The notes: generated by a model from the sequence alone, not told the origin. A DNA stretch of 64,000 nucleotides from Nocardioides thalensis (GCF_013410655.1 NZ_JACCFP010000001.1:620001-684000), one strand, 5' to 3'; shown: positions 26,336 through 35,478, counted from the stretch's first letter. Numbers and translations are program-made.

Positions 26336-26878
26336 ATGACCACTACGAAGCCTCTCACGATCGCGGTGATCCTCGGCTCCACCAGGCCCGGCCGGCTCGG
26401 CCCGGCGGTCGCCGACTGGATCACCCCGCACCTGGAACAGCACGGCGACCTCGTGGTCGACCTGATCGACCCGGCAGCGTCCGCGGATCCCGCCGAGCAC
26501 GGCTCCCGGCTCGATCGCGCCGACGGGTACGTCGTCGTCACGCCCGAGTACAACCACAGCTTTCCCGCGCCGCTCAAGGAGCTGATCGACGCGCACGGCG
26601 CCGTCTGGCACGCGAAGCCGGTGACGTTCGTGTCGTACGGCGCCTTCTCCGGCGGCCTCCGCGCCATCGAGCACCTGCGTGGGGTGTTCGCGGAGCTGCA
26701 CGCCGCGACGCTCCGCGACACGGTCAGCCTGCCGATGATCTGGGAGCACCTCGACGGCGAAGGCCGGCTCGCTCCTCCCGCCTCCGCCGAGGCCGCGGCC
26801 AAGATCCTCGTCGACCGCCTCGCCTGGTGGGCCGCAGCGCTCGCCGAGGCCCGGACGCGCTCGCCGTACGCCGCCTGA
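26336..26878 (+). CDS. NADPH-dependent FMN reductase-family protein
   Basis: 180-residue flavodoxin-like reductase. ILGSTRPGRLGPAVADW binds the FMN phosphate; VVVTPEYNHSFPAPLKELID is the signature PEYN loop of the family. Members reduce quinones, azo dyes or chromate. The start was set at ATG 26336, close to the palindromic operator. Its stop overlaps the MFS gene start by one base (TGATG), so reductase and exporter are expressed together, suggesting a response to a redox-active toxic compound. Confidence 0.9.
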   Translation: MTTTKPLTIAVILGSTRPGRLGPAVADWITPHLEQHGDLVVDLIDPAASADPAEHGSRLDRADGYVVVTPEYNHSFPAPLKELIDAHGAVWHAKPVTFVSYGAFSGGLRAIEHLRGVFAELHAATLRDTVSLPMIWEHLDGEGRLAPPASAEAAAKILVDRLAWWAAALAEARTRSPYAA

Positions 26879-28350
26879 TGGCCGGCCTGACCACGCCGGC
26901 GCCGACCGCCGGCGCCGAAGCCCCGCGCCGCGCCGCGACCGTCGTCGCGCTGACCGTCATCGCCGGCACGGTGATGATCCCCCTCGACGTCACCGTCGTC
27001 GCCGTTGCACTCGCCCGGCTCTCGCAGGAAACGGGTGCCCCGCTGCCGGTGATCCAATGGGTCACCACCGGATACACGCTCGCGCTCGCGGCGGTGATCC
27101 CGTCGGCTGCCTGGGCGATCGGGAGGTACGGCGCTCGCGCCGTCTTCCTCACAGCCGTGGGCCTCTTCACCTTCGCCTCCGTCCTGGTGGCCTTCTCCTG
27201 GGACGCGGGCAGCATGATCGCGTTCCGCGTGCTCCAGGGCATGGGCGGCGGGTTCGTCATGCCGGCGGCGATGACGCTGGCGCTCCGGACGGCTGCCCCC
27301 GACGACCGTGGCAGGGTGATGTCGCTGCTGGGTCTGCCGATCCTCGTGGGACCGGTCTTCGGCCCGCCGCTCGGCGGCTGGCTGATGGATGCACTGTCCT
27401 GGCGGTGGATCTTCCTGGTCAACCTGCCGATTGGGCTGCTCGCGCTCGCCCTGGCCGCACGGAACCTCCCGCGGACCGCGGTCGACACCACGGCCGGCCT
27501 CGACCGGCGCGGCCTCCTCCTGCTCCCGCCCGCGATGGTCCTGCTGGTGCTCGGCACGTCGTTGGCCGAGGGCGACCCGCTCCGTCCGCCGGTGCTCGCG
27601 GCGCTGCTCGCCGGCCTGCTCCTCCTCGCGCTGTTCGCCGCCCACGCCCTGCGGGTGCCGCACCCCCTGCTGCGGGTGCGGCTCCTCGGCCAGCGGCTGA
27701 CCGGCGGGGGAGCGCTCGTCCTGCTGCTGTTCGCCGGCGGCTACTTCTCGACGCTGCTCCTGGTGCCGCTCTACTACCAAGTGGCCCGCGGCGAGAGCGC
27801 CACGGCCGCGGGCCTCCTGATGATGCCGCAGGCCGTCGTCGCCGGGATCACGATCCAGGTGTCCGGACGCCTCGTCGACCGGCTCCCACCGCTGCGGGTC
27901 ATCGGCACCGGGATCGCCCTCGCCGTGGCCGGGTACGTCGCGTTCGCCGTGCAGCTGTCCGCCGGCGCGTCGTACTGGCAGCTGGTGCCGGCGCTGATGC
28001 TCGGCGCCGGCGGAGCGGGCGCCAGCATGCTGCCCACGATCACGACGGCGACCCGGCACCTGGCCGACCCCGACATCCCGTCGGGCAGCACCATGATCAA
28101 CGTCCTCAACCAGCTGGCCACGTCGGTCACGACCGCCGCCGTCGCCGTCGTCCTCGCCGGCGCGCTCGCCAGCCGCCTGCCGGGTCTGGCGACGGAGGGC
28201 GAGCTCGGCGCCCTCCAGACGCTGCCGGCGGCGGAGCGCCTGGCGGCGGCCCCGGCCGTCGCGGACGCCATCCAGGTGGCCTTCCTCCTGCCGATCGGGA
28301 TGATGGTGACGTCGTTCGTGGTGGCGGTGGTGTTCCTGCGCCGTCGGTGA
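26878..28350 (+). CDS. MFS drug exporter, DHA2/EmrB-QacA type
   Basis: 490-residue inner-membrane transporter with about 14 hydrophobic helices. Motif C-like IQWVTTGYTLALAAVIP, and GFVMPAAMTLALRTAAPDDRGRVM between early helices, match the EmrB/QacA subfamily, which exports drugs by proton antiport. Two further blocks, GPVFGPPLGGWL and RWIFLVNLPIGLL, are family hallmarks. The start overlaps the FMN reductase stop. The exported compound is unknown. Confidence 0.9.
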   Translation: MAGLTTPAPTAGAEAPRRAATVVALTVIAGTVMIPLDVTVVAVALARLSQETGAPLPVIQWVTTGYTLALAAVIPSAAWAIGRYGARAVFLTAVGLFTFASVLVAFSWDAGSMIAFRVLQGMGGGFVMPAAMTLALRTAAPDDRGRVMSLLGLPILVGPVFGPPLGGWLMDALSWRWIFLVNLPIGLLALALAARNLPRTAVDTTAGLDRRGLLLLPPAMVLLVLGTSLAEGDPLRPPVLAALLAGLLLLALFAAHALRVPHPLLRVRLLGQRLTGGGALVLLLFAGGYFSTLLLVPLYYQVARGESATAAGLLMMPQAVVAGITIQVSGRLVDRLPPLRVIGTGIALAVAGYVAFAVQLSAGASYWQLVPALMLGAGGAGASMLPTITTATRHLADPDIPSGSTMINVLNQLATSVTTAAVAVVLAGALASRLPGLATEGELGALQTLPAAERLAAAPAVADAIQVAFLLPIGMMVTSFVVAVVFLRRR

Positions 28351-28429
28351 CTCGGGCCTCGGCTGCGACTTCGGCAACAGTTCGGCCGTTCCTCGGACAG
28401 GGGTCACCCTCGCCCTGCACCATCAGCGC

Positions 28430-29101
28430 GTGAGAGTCCGGGGCAAACTGGTCGCGATGGCGGTGCTGGCCGCCGTGGTGGCGTCGGTGCTCCTGTTGGT
28501 GTCCGGCCGCGCCGGCGCGGGCGGCGACGGGTGCCGGGAGCGCGCTGCTGCGGCCGACGAGCGGAGGGAACTGGTGACGGGATCGGGCCCGGAGACCCTG
28601 GTCATCGGCGACTCCTACTCGGTGGGACTGGGCGTGAAGCCCGCCGAGAGCTGGCCGACCCGGCTGCCCGGCCGGGTGCGCGTCGACGGGTTCTCCGGCT
28701 CCGGGTTCTCGTACGCCGCGAGCGGCTGCCCGGGCGCCGACTTCGCGACCCGCGCCCAGACCGCCGTCCGCGACGACACCGGGCTCGTGGTCGTCCAGGG
28801 CGGGCTCAACGACTTCGACCAGCCGGTCGCCGAGCTCGAGAGCGGCTTCGACCGGCTCATGAAGGAGGTCGGCGACCGCAGCGTGCTGGTCGTCGGCCCG
28901 CCGAACGCACCCGAGCGCGCGGACGCCGTACCGAACGTGGACGCGGTGCTCGCCCGCCTCGCCGAGGAGCACGGCACGGCCTACCTCCCGATGCGCGACC
29001 TCGAGCTGCCCTACCTGCCCGACCGGCTGCACCTCACGGCCGAGGGACACCGGATGTTCGGCGACGTCGTCGCCGGCGCGGTGGCCGGCCTGACGGACTG
29101 A
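28430..29101 (+). CDS. Secreted or anchored SGNH/GDSL hydrolase
   Basis: 223 residues. One N-terminal hydrophobic helix (VAMAVLAAVVASVLLLVSG) acts as signal or anchor. The SGNH fold follows: block I VIGDSYSVGLG with the nucleophile Ser, the Gly of FSGSG, the Asn of GGLNDF, and block V DRLHLTAEGHRMF with Asp and His. It probably de-esterifies a lipid or cell-wall sugar. GTG start. Monocistronic between the MFS and RTX genes. Confidence 0.88.
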   Translation: MRVRGKLVAMAVLAAVVASVLLLVSGRAGAGGDGCRERAAAADERRELVTGSGPETLVIGDSYSVGLGVKPAESWPTRLPGRVRVDGFSGSGFSYAASGCPGADFATRAQTAVRDDTGLVVVQGGLNDFDQPVAELESGFDRLMKEVGDRSVLVVGPPNAPERADAVPNVDAVLARLAEEHGTAYLPMRDLELPYLPDRLHLTAEGHRMFGDVVAGAVAGLTD

Positions 29102-29153
29102 CCGGTCTGGTCGAACCGGTGACACCGCGGGTCGCGGGGGCGAGGATGGGGAG

Positions 29154-30320
29154 ATGCTCTCCCAGCGCTCCCTCCCCGTCCTCGTGAGCAGCCTGGCTCT
29201 CGGTCTCGCCTCCCTCACCCTGTCCGCGCCGCCGGCCTACGCCGGTGTGCCGCTGTGCGACGGCGAGGAGGTCACCATCGACCTCAACCAGCCGACGCAC
29301 CCGAACCCGAACCGGCCCGACGCCGACGTCATCCTCGGCACCCCCGGTGCCGACGAGGTCGAGGCCGGCAGCGGCAACGACCTGATCTGCGGTGAGGGCG
29401 GCGACGACGTGCTCCTGCCGGGCCCCGGCAACGACGAGGTCCGGGCCGGCGAGGGCAACGACACCATTGACGGCGGCAACGCCCACGACGAGATCTATGG
29501 CGACACCGGCGAGGACGACCTGACGGGCGGGGTCGGCAACGACCGGCTGGACGGTGGCGCGGACGTCGACATCGTGCGGTACGGCGGCGCGAACGTGGGG
29601 ATCACCCTCGACCTCGCGCTGGCCACCCCGCAGGCCAACGGCGGCAACGTCGGCACCGACACGCTCGCCGGCGTCGAGGACGTGCAGGCCACCCGCTTCA
29701 ACGACGTGATCCACGGCAGCGACGACGCCAACGACGTCGAGGCCGGAGATGGCGCCGACGAGGTCCACGGCCTCGGCGGCGACGACCGGGTCGACGGCGG
29801 CTTCGCCAACGACATGATCAACGGCGGCCCCGGCAACGACCGCGTCGACGGCCGCCGCAACAACGACGCGGTGTTCGGCGGCTCGGGCAACGACTACGTC
29901 TGGGGCGCCCGGGGCCGCAACCATGTCGAGGGAGGGCCCGGTGACGACACCGTCGGCGCGGGGAGCAGCGACGACGTCCTCTACGGCGGCCTCGGCGATG
30001 ACACCATCCACGCCGGACTCGGCGATGACGCGCTGTTCTACCTCGACGCCGAGGGCGGCGTCGTCGTCGACCTGCGGCTCACGGGTCCGCAGGACACCAT
30101 CGGCGCAGGCACTGACACGATCTCGGGCGCGGAGCAGCTCTACGGGTCGATCTACCGCGACGTGCTGCTGGGATCGGGCCTAGACGACGTGCTCATCGGG
30201 ATGGCCGGCAACGACAGCCTCGCCGGCCGCGCCGGCGACGACCTGCTCATCGGTGAGCGCGGCCGCGACACCTGCCGCGGGGGCAAGGGCAAGGACGTCC
30301 TCCAGGCCTGCGAGCGCTGA
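29154..30320 (+). CDS. Large secreted RTX-type calcium-binding repeat protein
   Basis: 388 residues. A signal peptide ends near AYAG. The head CDGEEVTIDLNQPTHPNPNRP closely matches that of the protein at 25494-26270, and the rest is a long run of RTX nonapeptides (GGPGNDRVDG, GGSGNDYVWG, GGLGDDTIHAG) interrupted by two VDLxLxxPQ segments seen in both paralogs. It folds when calcium is available outside the cell. No enzyme domain. Probably arose by duplication of its neighbour. Confidence 0.87.
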   Translation: MLSQRSLPVLVSSLALGLASLTLSAPPAYAGVPLCDGEEVTIDLNQPTHPNPNRPDADVILGTPGADEVEAGSGNDLICGEGGDDVLLPGPGNDEVRAGEGNDTIDGGNAHDEIYGDTGEDDLTGGVGNDRLDGGADVDIVRYGGANVGITLDLALATPQANGGNVGTDTLAGVEDVQATRFNDVIHGSDDANDVEAGDGADEVHGLGGDDRVDGGFANDMINGGPGNDRVDGRRNNDAVFGGSGNDYVWGARGRNHVEGGPGDDTVGAGSSDDVLYGGLGDDTIHAGLGDDALFYLDAEGGVVVDLRLTGPQDTIGAGTDTISGAEQLYGSIYRDVLLGSGLDDVLIGMAGNDSLAGRAGDDLLIGERGRDTCRGGKGKDVLQACER

Positions 30321-30379
30321 CCACCGCGGCCCTGTGGAGGGGTCACGCGACTGTCGTGGCCCGCGGCTAGGGTTCTCGG

Positions 30380-32416
30380 GTGCCCGAGCCCGACGCCCCT
30401 GAGTCCAGCCCGGTCCGGGAGCTGCTCGCGACCGCGGTCGGAGCGCTCGGCGGTCAGGAGCGGGCCGGTCAGGTGCAGATGGCCGAGGCCGTCGCGTCGG
30501 CGTTCGCCGGCCACCAGCATCTGCTCGTCCAGGCCGGCACCGGCACCGGCAAGTCGCTCGGCTACCTCGTGCCCGCGCTGCTCCACGACCGCCGGGTCGT
30601 CGTCGCCACGGCCACGCTCGCCCTCCAGCACCAGCTGGTCGAGCGCGACATCCCGCGGCTGGTCAACGCCGTCGGCTCCACGCCGGGCGTCGACGCGTCG
30701 TACGCCGTCCTCAAGGGCCGCTCCAACTACGCCTGCCTGCACCGGATCCGCGAGGGAGCGCCCGACGACCAGGGCGAGCTGATCCAGGCCGAGCAGGCGA
30801 TGGGCTCGATGGGCAAGAAGGTGCTCGAGCTGCGCGAGTGGGCCGAGGGCCAGCTCGACGTCGACGGTGCGGGGGAGAAGGACGCCGCCCCTCGCCATAC
30901 CGAGAAGGAGTGGCGCCAGGTCAGCGTCTCCGCGCGCGAGTGCCTGGGCGCGGCGAAGTGTCCCTACGGCGACGAGTGCTTCGCCGAGCGGGCGCGCGAG
31001 AAGGCCCAGAAGTCCCACCTCATCGTCACCAACCACTCGCTGCTCGCGATCGACGCGATCGAGGGGATCCCGATGATCCCGGAGTACGACGCGGTGGTCA
31101 TCGACGAGGCGCACGAGCTCACCGCCCGGGTCACCCAGGCCGCGACCGACGAGCTCTGGGCCTCGGAGGTCGACCGCGCCGCCCGGCGCGCCGCGCGCCA
31201 CGTCGACGGCAAGGAGGCCGACGACCTGGCCGACGCCGGCGACGCGCTGCGCGCGGCCATCGGCGAAACCTCGTCGGGTCGGCTGCTCAGCGTCCCCGAG
31301 GAGCTCGCTGACGCGCTGGTGCTGGTGCGCGACGCCGCCCGTGCCTGCGTCTCGGCGTTCCCGAAGGGCGACGGCGGCGACTCCGGATCGCCCGACGCCG
31401 GCCTGACCCAGGCCAAGGGCATGGTGCAGGAGGTCTTCGCCACCGCCGAGCGGATGGCGGCCAACGCCGACACGGACGTCATGTGGCTCACCGAGGGCAC
31501 CGAGCGCCTCCCACCCCACCTGTGCATCGCTCCGCTCCAGGTGTGGGGCCAGATGCGCGACAAGCTGCTCGCCGACAAGACCGTGGTGATGACCTCGGCC
31601 ACTCTCATGCTCGGCGGCGACTTCAACGTGATCGCCACCTCCGTCGGCCTCAAGCCGAGTGAACGCCGAACCGGCACACTTCGGGGCGCGAACGGGCACA
31701 GTTCGGGGTCCGAGTCGGCAGAGAACGGCGCCGACGCCGAGCCCTGGATCGGCCTCGACGTGGGCAGCCCGTTCGACTACGGCAAGCAGGCGATCCTGTA
31801 CGTCGCCCGCCACCTGCCGCAGCCCGGCCGCGACGGCCTGGGCAAGGCCCAGCTCGACGAGATCGTGGAGCTGGTCGACGCCGCGGAGGGCCGCACCCTC
31901 GGGTTGTTCAGCAGCCGGCGGGCCGCCGAGGCCGCCGCGGAGGAGGTGCGCGCTCGGCTGCCGCACCTGACGACGCTCGCTCAGGGCGACGCGCAGCTGC
32001 CCGAGCTCGCGCGGCAGTTCGTCGCCGACCCGCACACCTGCCTGTTCGGCACCCTCGGCCTGTGGCAGGGCCTCGACGTCCCGGGCGACACCTGCCAGCT
32101 GGTGCTCATCGACCGGATCCCGTTCCCGCGTCCCGACGACCCGCTGATGAGCGCCCGGCAGCGCGCGGCCGACCAGGCGGGCGGCAACGGCTTCATGCAG
32201 GTCGCCGCCACCCATGCCGCGCTGCTCCTGGCGCAGGGGGCCGGCCGCCTGATCCGTACGCACACCGACCGCGGCGTGGTCGCCGTACTCGATCCGCGGC
32301 TGGTCACCGCGCGCTACGGATCGTTCCTCAAGGCGAGCCTGCCGCCGATGTGGTCCACCACCGACCCGCAGGTGGTCCGCCAGGCGCTCAAGCGGCTAGC
32401 GGGCAAGGTCGGGTAG
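30380..32416 (+). CDS. dinG: DinG/XPD-like ATP-dependent DNA helicase
   Basis: 678-residue superfamily 2 iron-sulfur helicase. Walker A AGTGTGKS lies near residue 52. The four cluster cysteines are in YACLHR and ECLGAAKCPYGDECF. The DEAH box is in VVIDEAHELTAR, and motif VI is QGAGRLIRTHTDRG. It unwinds damaged or forked DNA. Residues about 428-450 (RRTGTLRGANGHSSG and following) are encoded by a tandem repeat and look like an insertion between helicase domains. GTG start. It sits two genes from lexA, but no SOS box was seen at its own promoter. Confidence 0.93.
   Translation: MPEPDAPESSPVRELLATAVGALGGQERAGQVQMAEAVASAFAGHQHLLVQAGTGTGKSLGYLVPALLHDRRVVVATATLALQHQLVERDIPRLVNAVGSTPGVDASYAVLKGRSNYACLHRIREGAPDDQGELIQAEQAMGSMGKKVLELREWAEGQLDVDGAGEKDAAPRHTEKEWRQVSVSARECLGAAKCPYGDECFAERAREKAQKSHLIVTNHSLLAIDAIEGIPMIPEYDAVVIDEAHELTARVTQAATDELWASEVDRAARRAARHVDGKEADDLADAGDALRAAIGETSSGRLLSVPEELADALVLVRDAARACVSAFPKGDGGDSGSPDAGLTQAKGMVQEVFATAERMAANADTDVMWLTEGTERLPPHLCIAPLQVWGQMRDKLLADKTVVMTSATLMLGGDFNVIATSVGLKPSERRTGTLRGANGHSSGSESAENGADAEPWIGLDVGSPFDYGKQAILYVARHLPQPGRDGLGKAQLDEIVELVDAAEGRTLGLFSSRRAAEAAAEEVRARLPHLTTLAQGDAQLPELARQFVADPHTCLFGTLGLWQGLDVPGDTCQLVLIDRIPFPRPDDPLMSARQRAADQAGGNGFMQVAATHAALLLAQGAGRLIRTHTDRGVVAVLDPRLVTARYGSFLKASLPPMWSTTDPQVVRQALKRLAGKVG
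31668..31709 (+). repeat. 22-bp tandem repeat in frame inside the helicase gene
   Basis: GAACCGGCACACTTCGGGGC (31668-31687) and GAACGGGCACAGTTCGGGGT (31690-31709) match at 17 of 20 bases with a 22-bp period. Because 22 is not a multiple of three, the two copies are read in different frames and encode different peptides. Confidence 0.75.
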
Positions 32417-32448
32417 CCCGGGCCGGTCGGGCCCGGGCGTGCCGAGAC

Positions 32449-34038
32449 CTACGGCGTGACCGCCGCGCTCACCTTCTGCATAACGCCGTCGTCGCGCGAA
32501 TCGCCCATGCAGCTGTAGTCCGGCATGGGGTAGTTCGAACCGTTCCAACAGTCGAACCGACTGCTTCCGTTGACGATCGTGACCTCGACCCATTTGGTCG
32601 CCGCGACGTCGAACGGGATCGGCGCGGCCGCTCCGTCTGCGGTGACGAGGGTCTGCGTCTGCGCACCACTCACCGGCTTGGTGACGATGACCGCGTGGCC
32701 ACCGGACGGGGTATCGGCGAGGTCGAACGTCAGGTTGAGCATCGACAGAGGGCCAGTCTCGTCTGTCGGCACGTAGCGGACGGTGCGCGCGGTGAGGTGG
32801 TCGTAGGAGCGCCCGAAGCCCTGCGTCGCGTCCGGCGCGAGCGAGAACTGGTCGACCAGCGGCGTCCGCGGGTAGCCGTCCTTGTTCTCCGGGTCGGCCG
32901 CGACCTCTTGGTACTCCTGCGGGTAGGTCCGCGACGGCTGGCGGTTGCCCGCGGCGAACTTCGCGTACTCGGCCTCCAGGGTGGTGCCGTTGGCCTGGAG
33001 CGTCTGCACGACGGAGGCGAGGGAGTACTTCGCCCGGTCCTTGCCGGTCGCGCCGTTCCACATGTCCAGCACCAGGTCGTCCATGCCCGCGACCTTGGTG
33101 CCGTAGCGGTCGGTGAGGTAGCGGATGAAGATCCAGGTGCCGTAATGGAACAGCCCGTCGTATGCGAACGTGTCGAGCGACGTGAGCGGGTTGGAGATCG
33201 GGCCGTGTGGCAGATAGAAGGCGTTGTCGTTGATGTGGTCGTAGACCTCGTCCTCCGCCCAGGTCGCGGTGGCCTCCATGAACCAGGCGTCCTCGCCGTA
33301 ATCGTGAGCGAACTGGACGTTGTGGAAGTACTCGTGCGCCGCGGTCACCTTCATATTTTCGAGCGGCGTATGGGCCGGAAACTGCTCACTGCTGTAGTCG
33401 TTGTCGAGAACGCAGAAGCCCCACGTACCGCCGTGCTTCGGCGGACGAGGATCGTCGGTCGTGCAGTACCCATACAGGTTGTTCGCGCCGATGTCGCCCA
33501 GGTACACGTCGGGCTTTGAATTGCCGCCGCGTCGTCCATCGCGGAACGGCCTGCGATAACCGGCGGCGATGTACTTCTTGTGGACCGCCGTCATGGTCCG
33601 TAGAACGTTGCGGACGTACTTGAGACTCCTGACTCCGTGCCGCTCGCTCTGCCGCTTCGTCTGCCAGTGCACGCAGATGACGGACGAGCACTTGCGTTGC
33701 GACTTGCTCGGCCGCAGCGGCCGCGCGAGTAGCTGATTCGCCTGCGCCCGCTGCACGCCTGTCAATTGACCTCGGAGGAGCGCGAGGTCGCGGAGCTCAA
33801 GGGTGAGTGAGCGAGCGCCGTTCTTGCCTTCCCCGGCGAGCAGGTCCTGGACCCGCTCGAGCGCCTCGATCGCGCGCTGCGCGCGGTGGGGGTTGGCGTC
33901 GGGGTCCGGCTCCGCCGCAAGGGTGGTCGCAGCAGGCGTGGGCGTCGCGCTTCCGGGGCTGGCGAGCGCGGGGACGATCAGCCCCAGCGTGCACAGGAGC
34001 AGGAGAGCGCGGAGCAGCGGGTGGCTGCGACGTGGCAT
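32449..34038 (-). CDS. Secreted zinc metalloprotease-like protein (MXAN_6640 type)
   Basis: 529 residues with a signal peptide (RALLLLCTLGLIVPALASPG). The catalytic region has HEYFH (HExxH) in AAHEYFHNVQFAHDYG, followed by a downstream Glu in WFMEATATWAED that can be the third zinc ligand. The upstream KPDVYLGDIGANNLYGYCTTDD block also fits MXAN_6640-type putative metalloproteases. The C-terminal third is beta-rich with several cysteines. Substrate unknown; probably extracellular protein. It lies between the helicase and lexA, unlinked to SOS as far as visible. This insert interrupts the usual helicase-lexA adjacency. Confidence 0.8.
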   Translation of the reverse strand: MPRRSHPLLRALLLLCTLGLIVPALASPGSATPTPAATTLAAEPDPDANPHRAQRAIEALERVQDLLAGEGKNGARSLTLELRDLALLRGQLTGVQRAQANQLLARPLRPSKSQRKCSSVICVHWQTKRQSERHGVRSLKYVRNVLRTMTAVHKKYIAAGYRRPFRDGRRGGNSKPDVYLGDIGANNLYGYCTTDDPRPPKHGGTWGFCVLDNDYSSEQFPAHTPLENMKVTAAHEYFHNVQFAHDYGEDAWFMEATATWAEDEVYDHINDNAFYLPHGPISNPLTSLDTFAYDGLFHYGTWIFIRYLTDRYGTKVAGMDDLVLDMWNGATGKDRAKYSLASVVQTLQANGTTLEAEYAKFAAGNRQPSRTYPQEYQEVAADPENKDGYPRTPLVDQFSLAPDATQGFGRSYDHLTARTVRYVPTDETGPLSMLNLTFDLADTPSGGHAVIVTKPVSGAQTQTLVTADGAAAPIPFDVAATKWVEVTIVNGSSRFDCWNGSNYPMPDYSCMGDSRDDGVMQKVSAAVTP

Positions 34039-34093
34039 CAGGCGGCCTTCCGGGTCGTGGACCGAGGACCCGGCCGACCCTACGCCCTGCTGC

Positions 34094-34804
34094 TCACACG
34101 CGCCGAAGTACGGCGGTGACCTTCCCGAGGATCGTCGCGTGGGTGCCGTCGATCGGCTCGAACGCCGGGTTGTGGGGGAGCAGCCAGACCTGGCCGTCCT
34201 TGCGCTGGAACGTCTTGACCGTCGCCTCGCCGTCGATCATCGCGGCGACGATCTCGCCGTTCTCGGCGGTGTTCTGCTGGCGGATCACGACGTAGTCGCC
34301 GTGGCAGATGGCCGCGTCGATCATCGACTCGCCGCTGACCTCGAGGAGGAACAGCTGGCCGTCGCCGACGAGCTGTTTGGGCAGGGGGAAGACGTCCTCG
34401 ATGCGCTCCTCGGCGAGGATCGGGCCACCGGCCGCGATCCGGCCGACGACTGGGACGTTGGTGGCGGCGGGGGCCACGTCGCCGATGCCGGTCTCGTCGA
34501 CGGACGACTCCTCGCCGGCGGAGATCGAGCGGCGCGCGGCCATGATCTCGGGCAGGAACACCTCGAGGGCGCGGGGCCGGTTGGGGTCGCGCTTGAGGTA
34601 GCCCTTCTCCTCGAGCACGCGGAGCTGGTGGGCGACGCTCGAGGTGCTGGTGAGGCCGACGGCGGAGCCGATCTCACGCATGCTGGGCGGGTATCCCCGC
34701 TCCTCGATGCTGTCCTTGATCGTGGCGAGAACCCGCTGCTGGCGCGGGGTCAGGCCGGTCGCGTCGGGGGGACCGTCGGGAAGCTCGCTGACTTTCTTCG
34801 CCAT
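34094..34804 (-). CDS. lexA: SOS repressor LexA
   Basis: Represses DNA-damage genes and is inactivated by RecA-stimulated self-cleavage. 236 residues from ATG 34804, chosen over the longer frame because its SOS box lies 32 bases upstream and [10 protein letters not shown] is the usual actinobacterial start. The winged helix is at residues about 20-75. The cleavage site is Ala125-Gly126, with catalytic Ser160 (VSGESM) and Lys197 (EATVKTF). Divergent from the LysM cell-division inhibitor, as in many Gram-positives. Confidence 0.97.
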   Translation of the reverse strand: MAKKVSELPDGPPDATGLTPRQQRVLATIKDSIEERGYPPSMREIGSAVGLTSTSSVAHQLRVLEEKGYLKRDPNRPRALEVFLPEIMAARRSISAGEESSVDETGIGDVAPAATNVPVVGRIAAGGPILAEERIEDVFPLPKQLVGDGQLFLLEVSGESMIDAAICHGDYVVIRQQNTAENGEIVAAMIDGEATVKTFQRKDGQVWLLPHNPAFEPIDGTHATILGKVTAVLRRV

Positions 34805-34835
34805 GGCCTGACGGTAACGCGGATCACGCACGACT

Positions 34836-34851
34836 TCAAACACGTGTTCGA
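34836..34851. promoter_or_regulatory. LexA box (lexA promoter)
   Basis: TCAAACACGTGTTCGA differs from the TCGAAC-N4-GTTCGA consensus of Gram-positive SOS boxes at one position. It lies 32 bases before the lexA start, giving autoregulation. Confidence 0.9.
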
Positions 34852-34871
34852 ACCGGGCGTGTCGGGTCCAG

Positions 34872-34920
34872 GGTGGTCGAGTAGCCGGCTCGCCCTGGCG
34901 AGCCGGCGTGTCGAGACCCC
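34872..34920 (+). repeat. Palindromic repeat family C between SOS boxes
   Basis: Starts GGTGGTCGAGTAGCCGGCTCG and ends CGAGCCGGCGTGTCGAGACC in essence: an 8-10 bp stem (GCCGGCTCGC/GCGAGCCGGC) inside the common GGTCGAG...CGAGACC ends. It splits the lexA-LysM intergenic region, lying between the first and second LexA boxes. Confidence 0.85.
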
Positions 34921-34929
34921 GACACGCCG

Positions 34930-34945
34930 TCGAACAAATCTTCGA
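34930..34945. promoter_or_regulatory. LexA box (middle)
   Basis: TCGAACAAATCTTCGA has one mismatch to the SOS consensus. It lies between the lexA box and the LysM gene box. It may reinforce repression of either promoter. Confidence 0.8.
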
Positions 34946-34981
34946 ACAGGTCCTTGATTCGTTCGAACACGTGATCTACCG

Positions 34982-34997
34982 TCGTACATGCGTTCGA
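34982..34997. promoter_or_regulatory. LexA box (LysM inhibitor promoter)
   Basis: TCGTACATGCGTTCGA has one mismatch to the SOS consensus. A TTGATT -35-like hexamer is at 34954-34959, so the box would cover the transcription start of the LysM gene. A half-site TCGAAC at 34963 adds to the cluster. Confidence 0.85.
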
Positions 34998-35115
34998 TCG
35001 AACGTCTGATCGACAGGCTCTCCGGATTGTGTCGGACCCGGTCGGTGGACTCAGACCAACGCACGACAGATCCGAGGTCCTGACCGTCAGGGCCGCTTCC
35101 CCCGGAGGTCACCCG

Positions 35116-35478
35116 ATGAGCACCACGACTATCGCCCCGACGCTTCAGCTCCGCCCCGCCAGCCGGGTCCGCCCCGCCTCGCAGGTGCGACTGACCCGCC
35201 GCGGCCGGCTGACGATCTTCCTGCTCGGGCTCGCGCTCGCCTTCGGCGCCGGCCTGTGGCTGGCCGCCGGGTCGACCGCGACCCAGGAGCAGGGCGTCGC
35301 CGAGGTCGAGGTCGTCACGGTCGACCCGGGTGACACCCTCTGGGACATCGCGGCCGACGCCGCCGTCGACGGCAACGTCGGCGCGATGGTCGACGAGATC
35401 CGCGACCTCAACTCGCTCGACTCGAGCATGGTCTACGCCGGCCAGGAGCTGCGCGTCCCGCTGCCTGCCGCTGGTTGA
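35116..35478 (+). CDS. LysM-domain SOS cell-division inhibitor (YneA/Rv2719c/DivS type)
   Basis: 120 residues: a basic cytoplasmic start, one transmembrane helix (LTIFLLGLALAFGAGLWLAAG), and a C-terminal LysM peptidoglycan-binding domain (VVTVDPGDTLWDIAADAA through GQELRVPLP). Topology and position opposite lexA match the SOS-induced division suppressors of Bacillus (YneA), Mycobacterium (Rv2719c) and Corynebacterium (DivS). The ATG has GGAGG seven bases ahead. The TGA stop is provided by the palindromic repeat at 35472-35512, so the native C-terminus may have been trimmed. Confidence 0.88.
   Translation: MSTTTIAPTLQLRPASRVRPASQVRLTRRGRLTIFLLGLALAFGAGLWLAAGSTATQEQGVAEVEVVTVDPGDTLWDIAADAAVDGNVGAMVDEIRDLNSLDSSMVYAGQELRVPLPAAG

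Noticed and set aside
23354..26749. 1131-codon minus-strand frame
   Set aside because: Only its last 127 codons look like protein; the rest is a shadow of hflX and the RTX gene.
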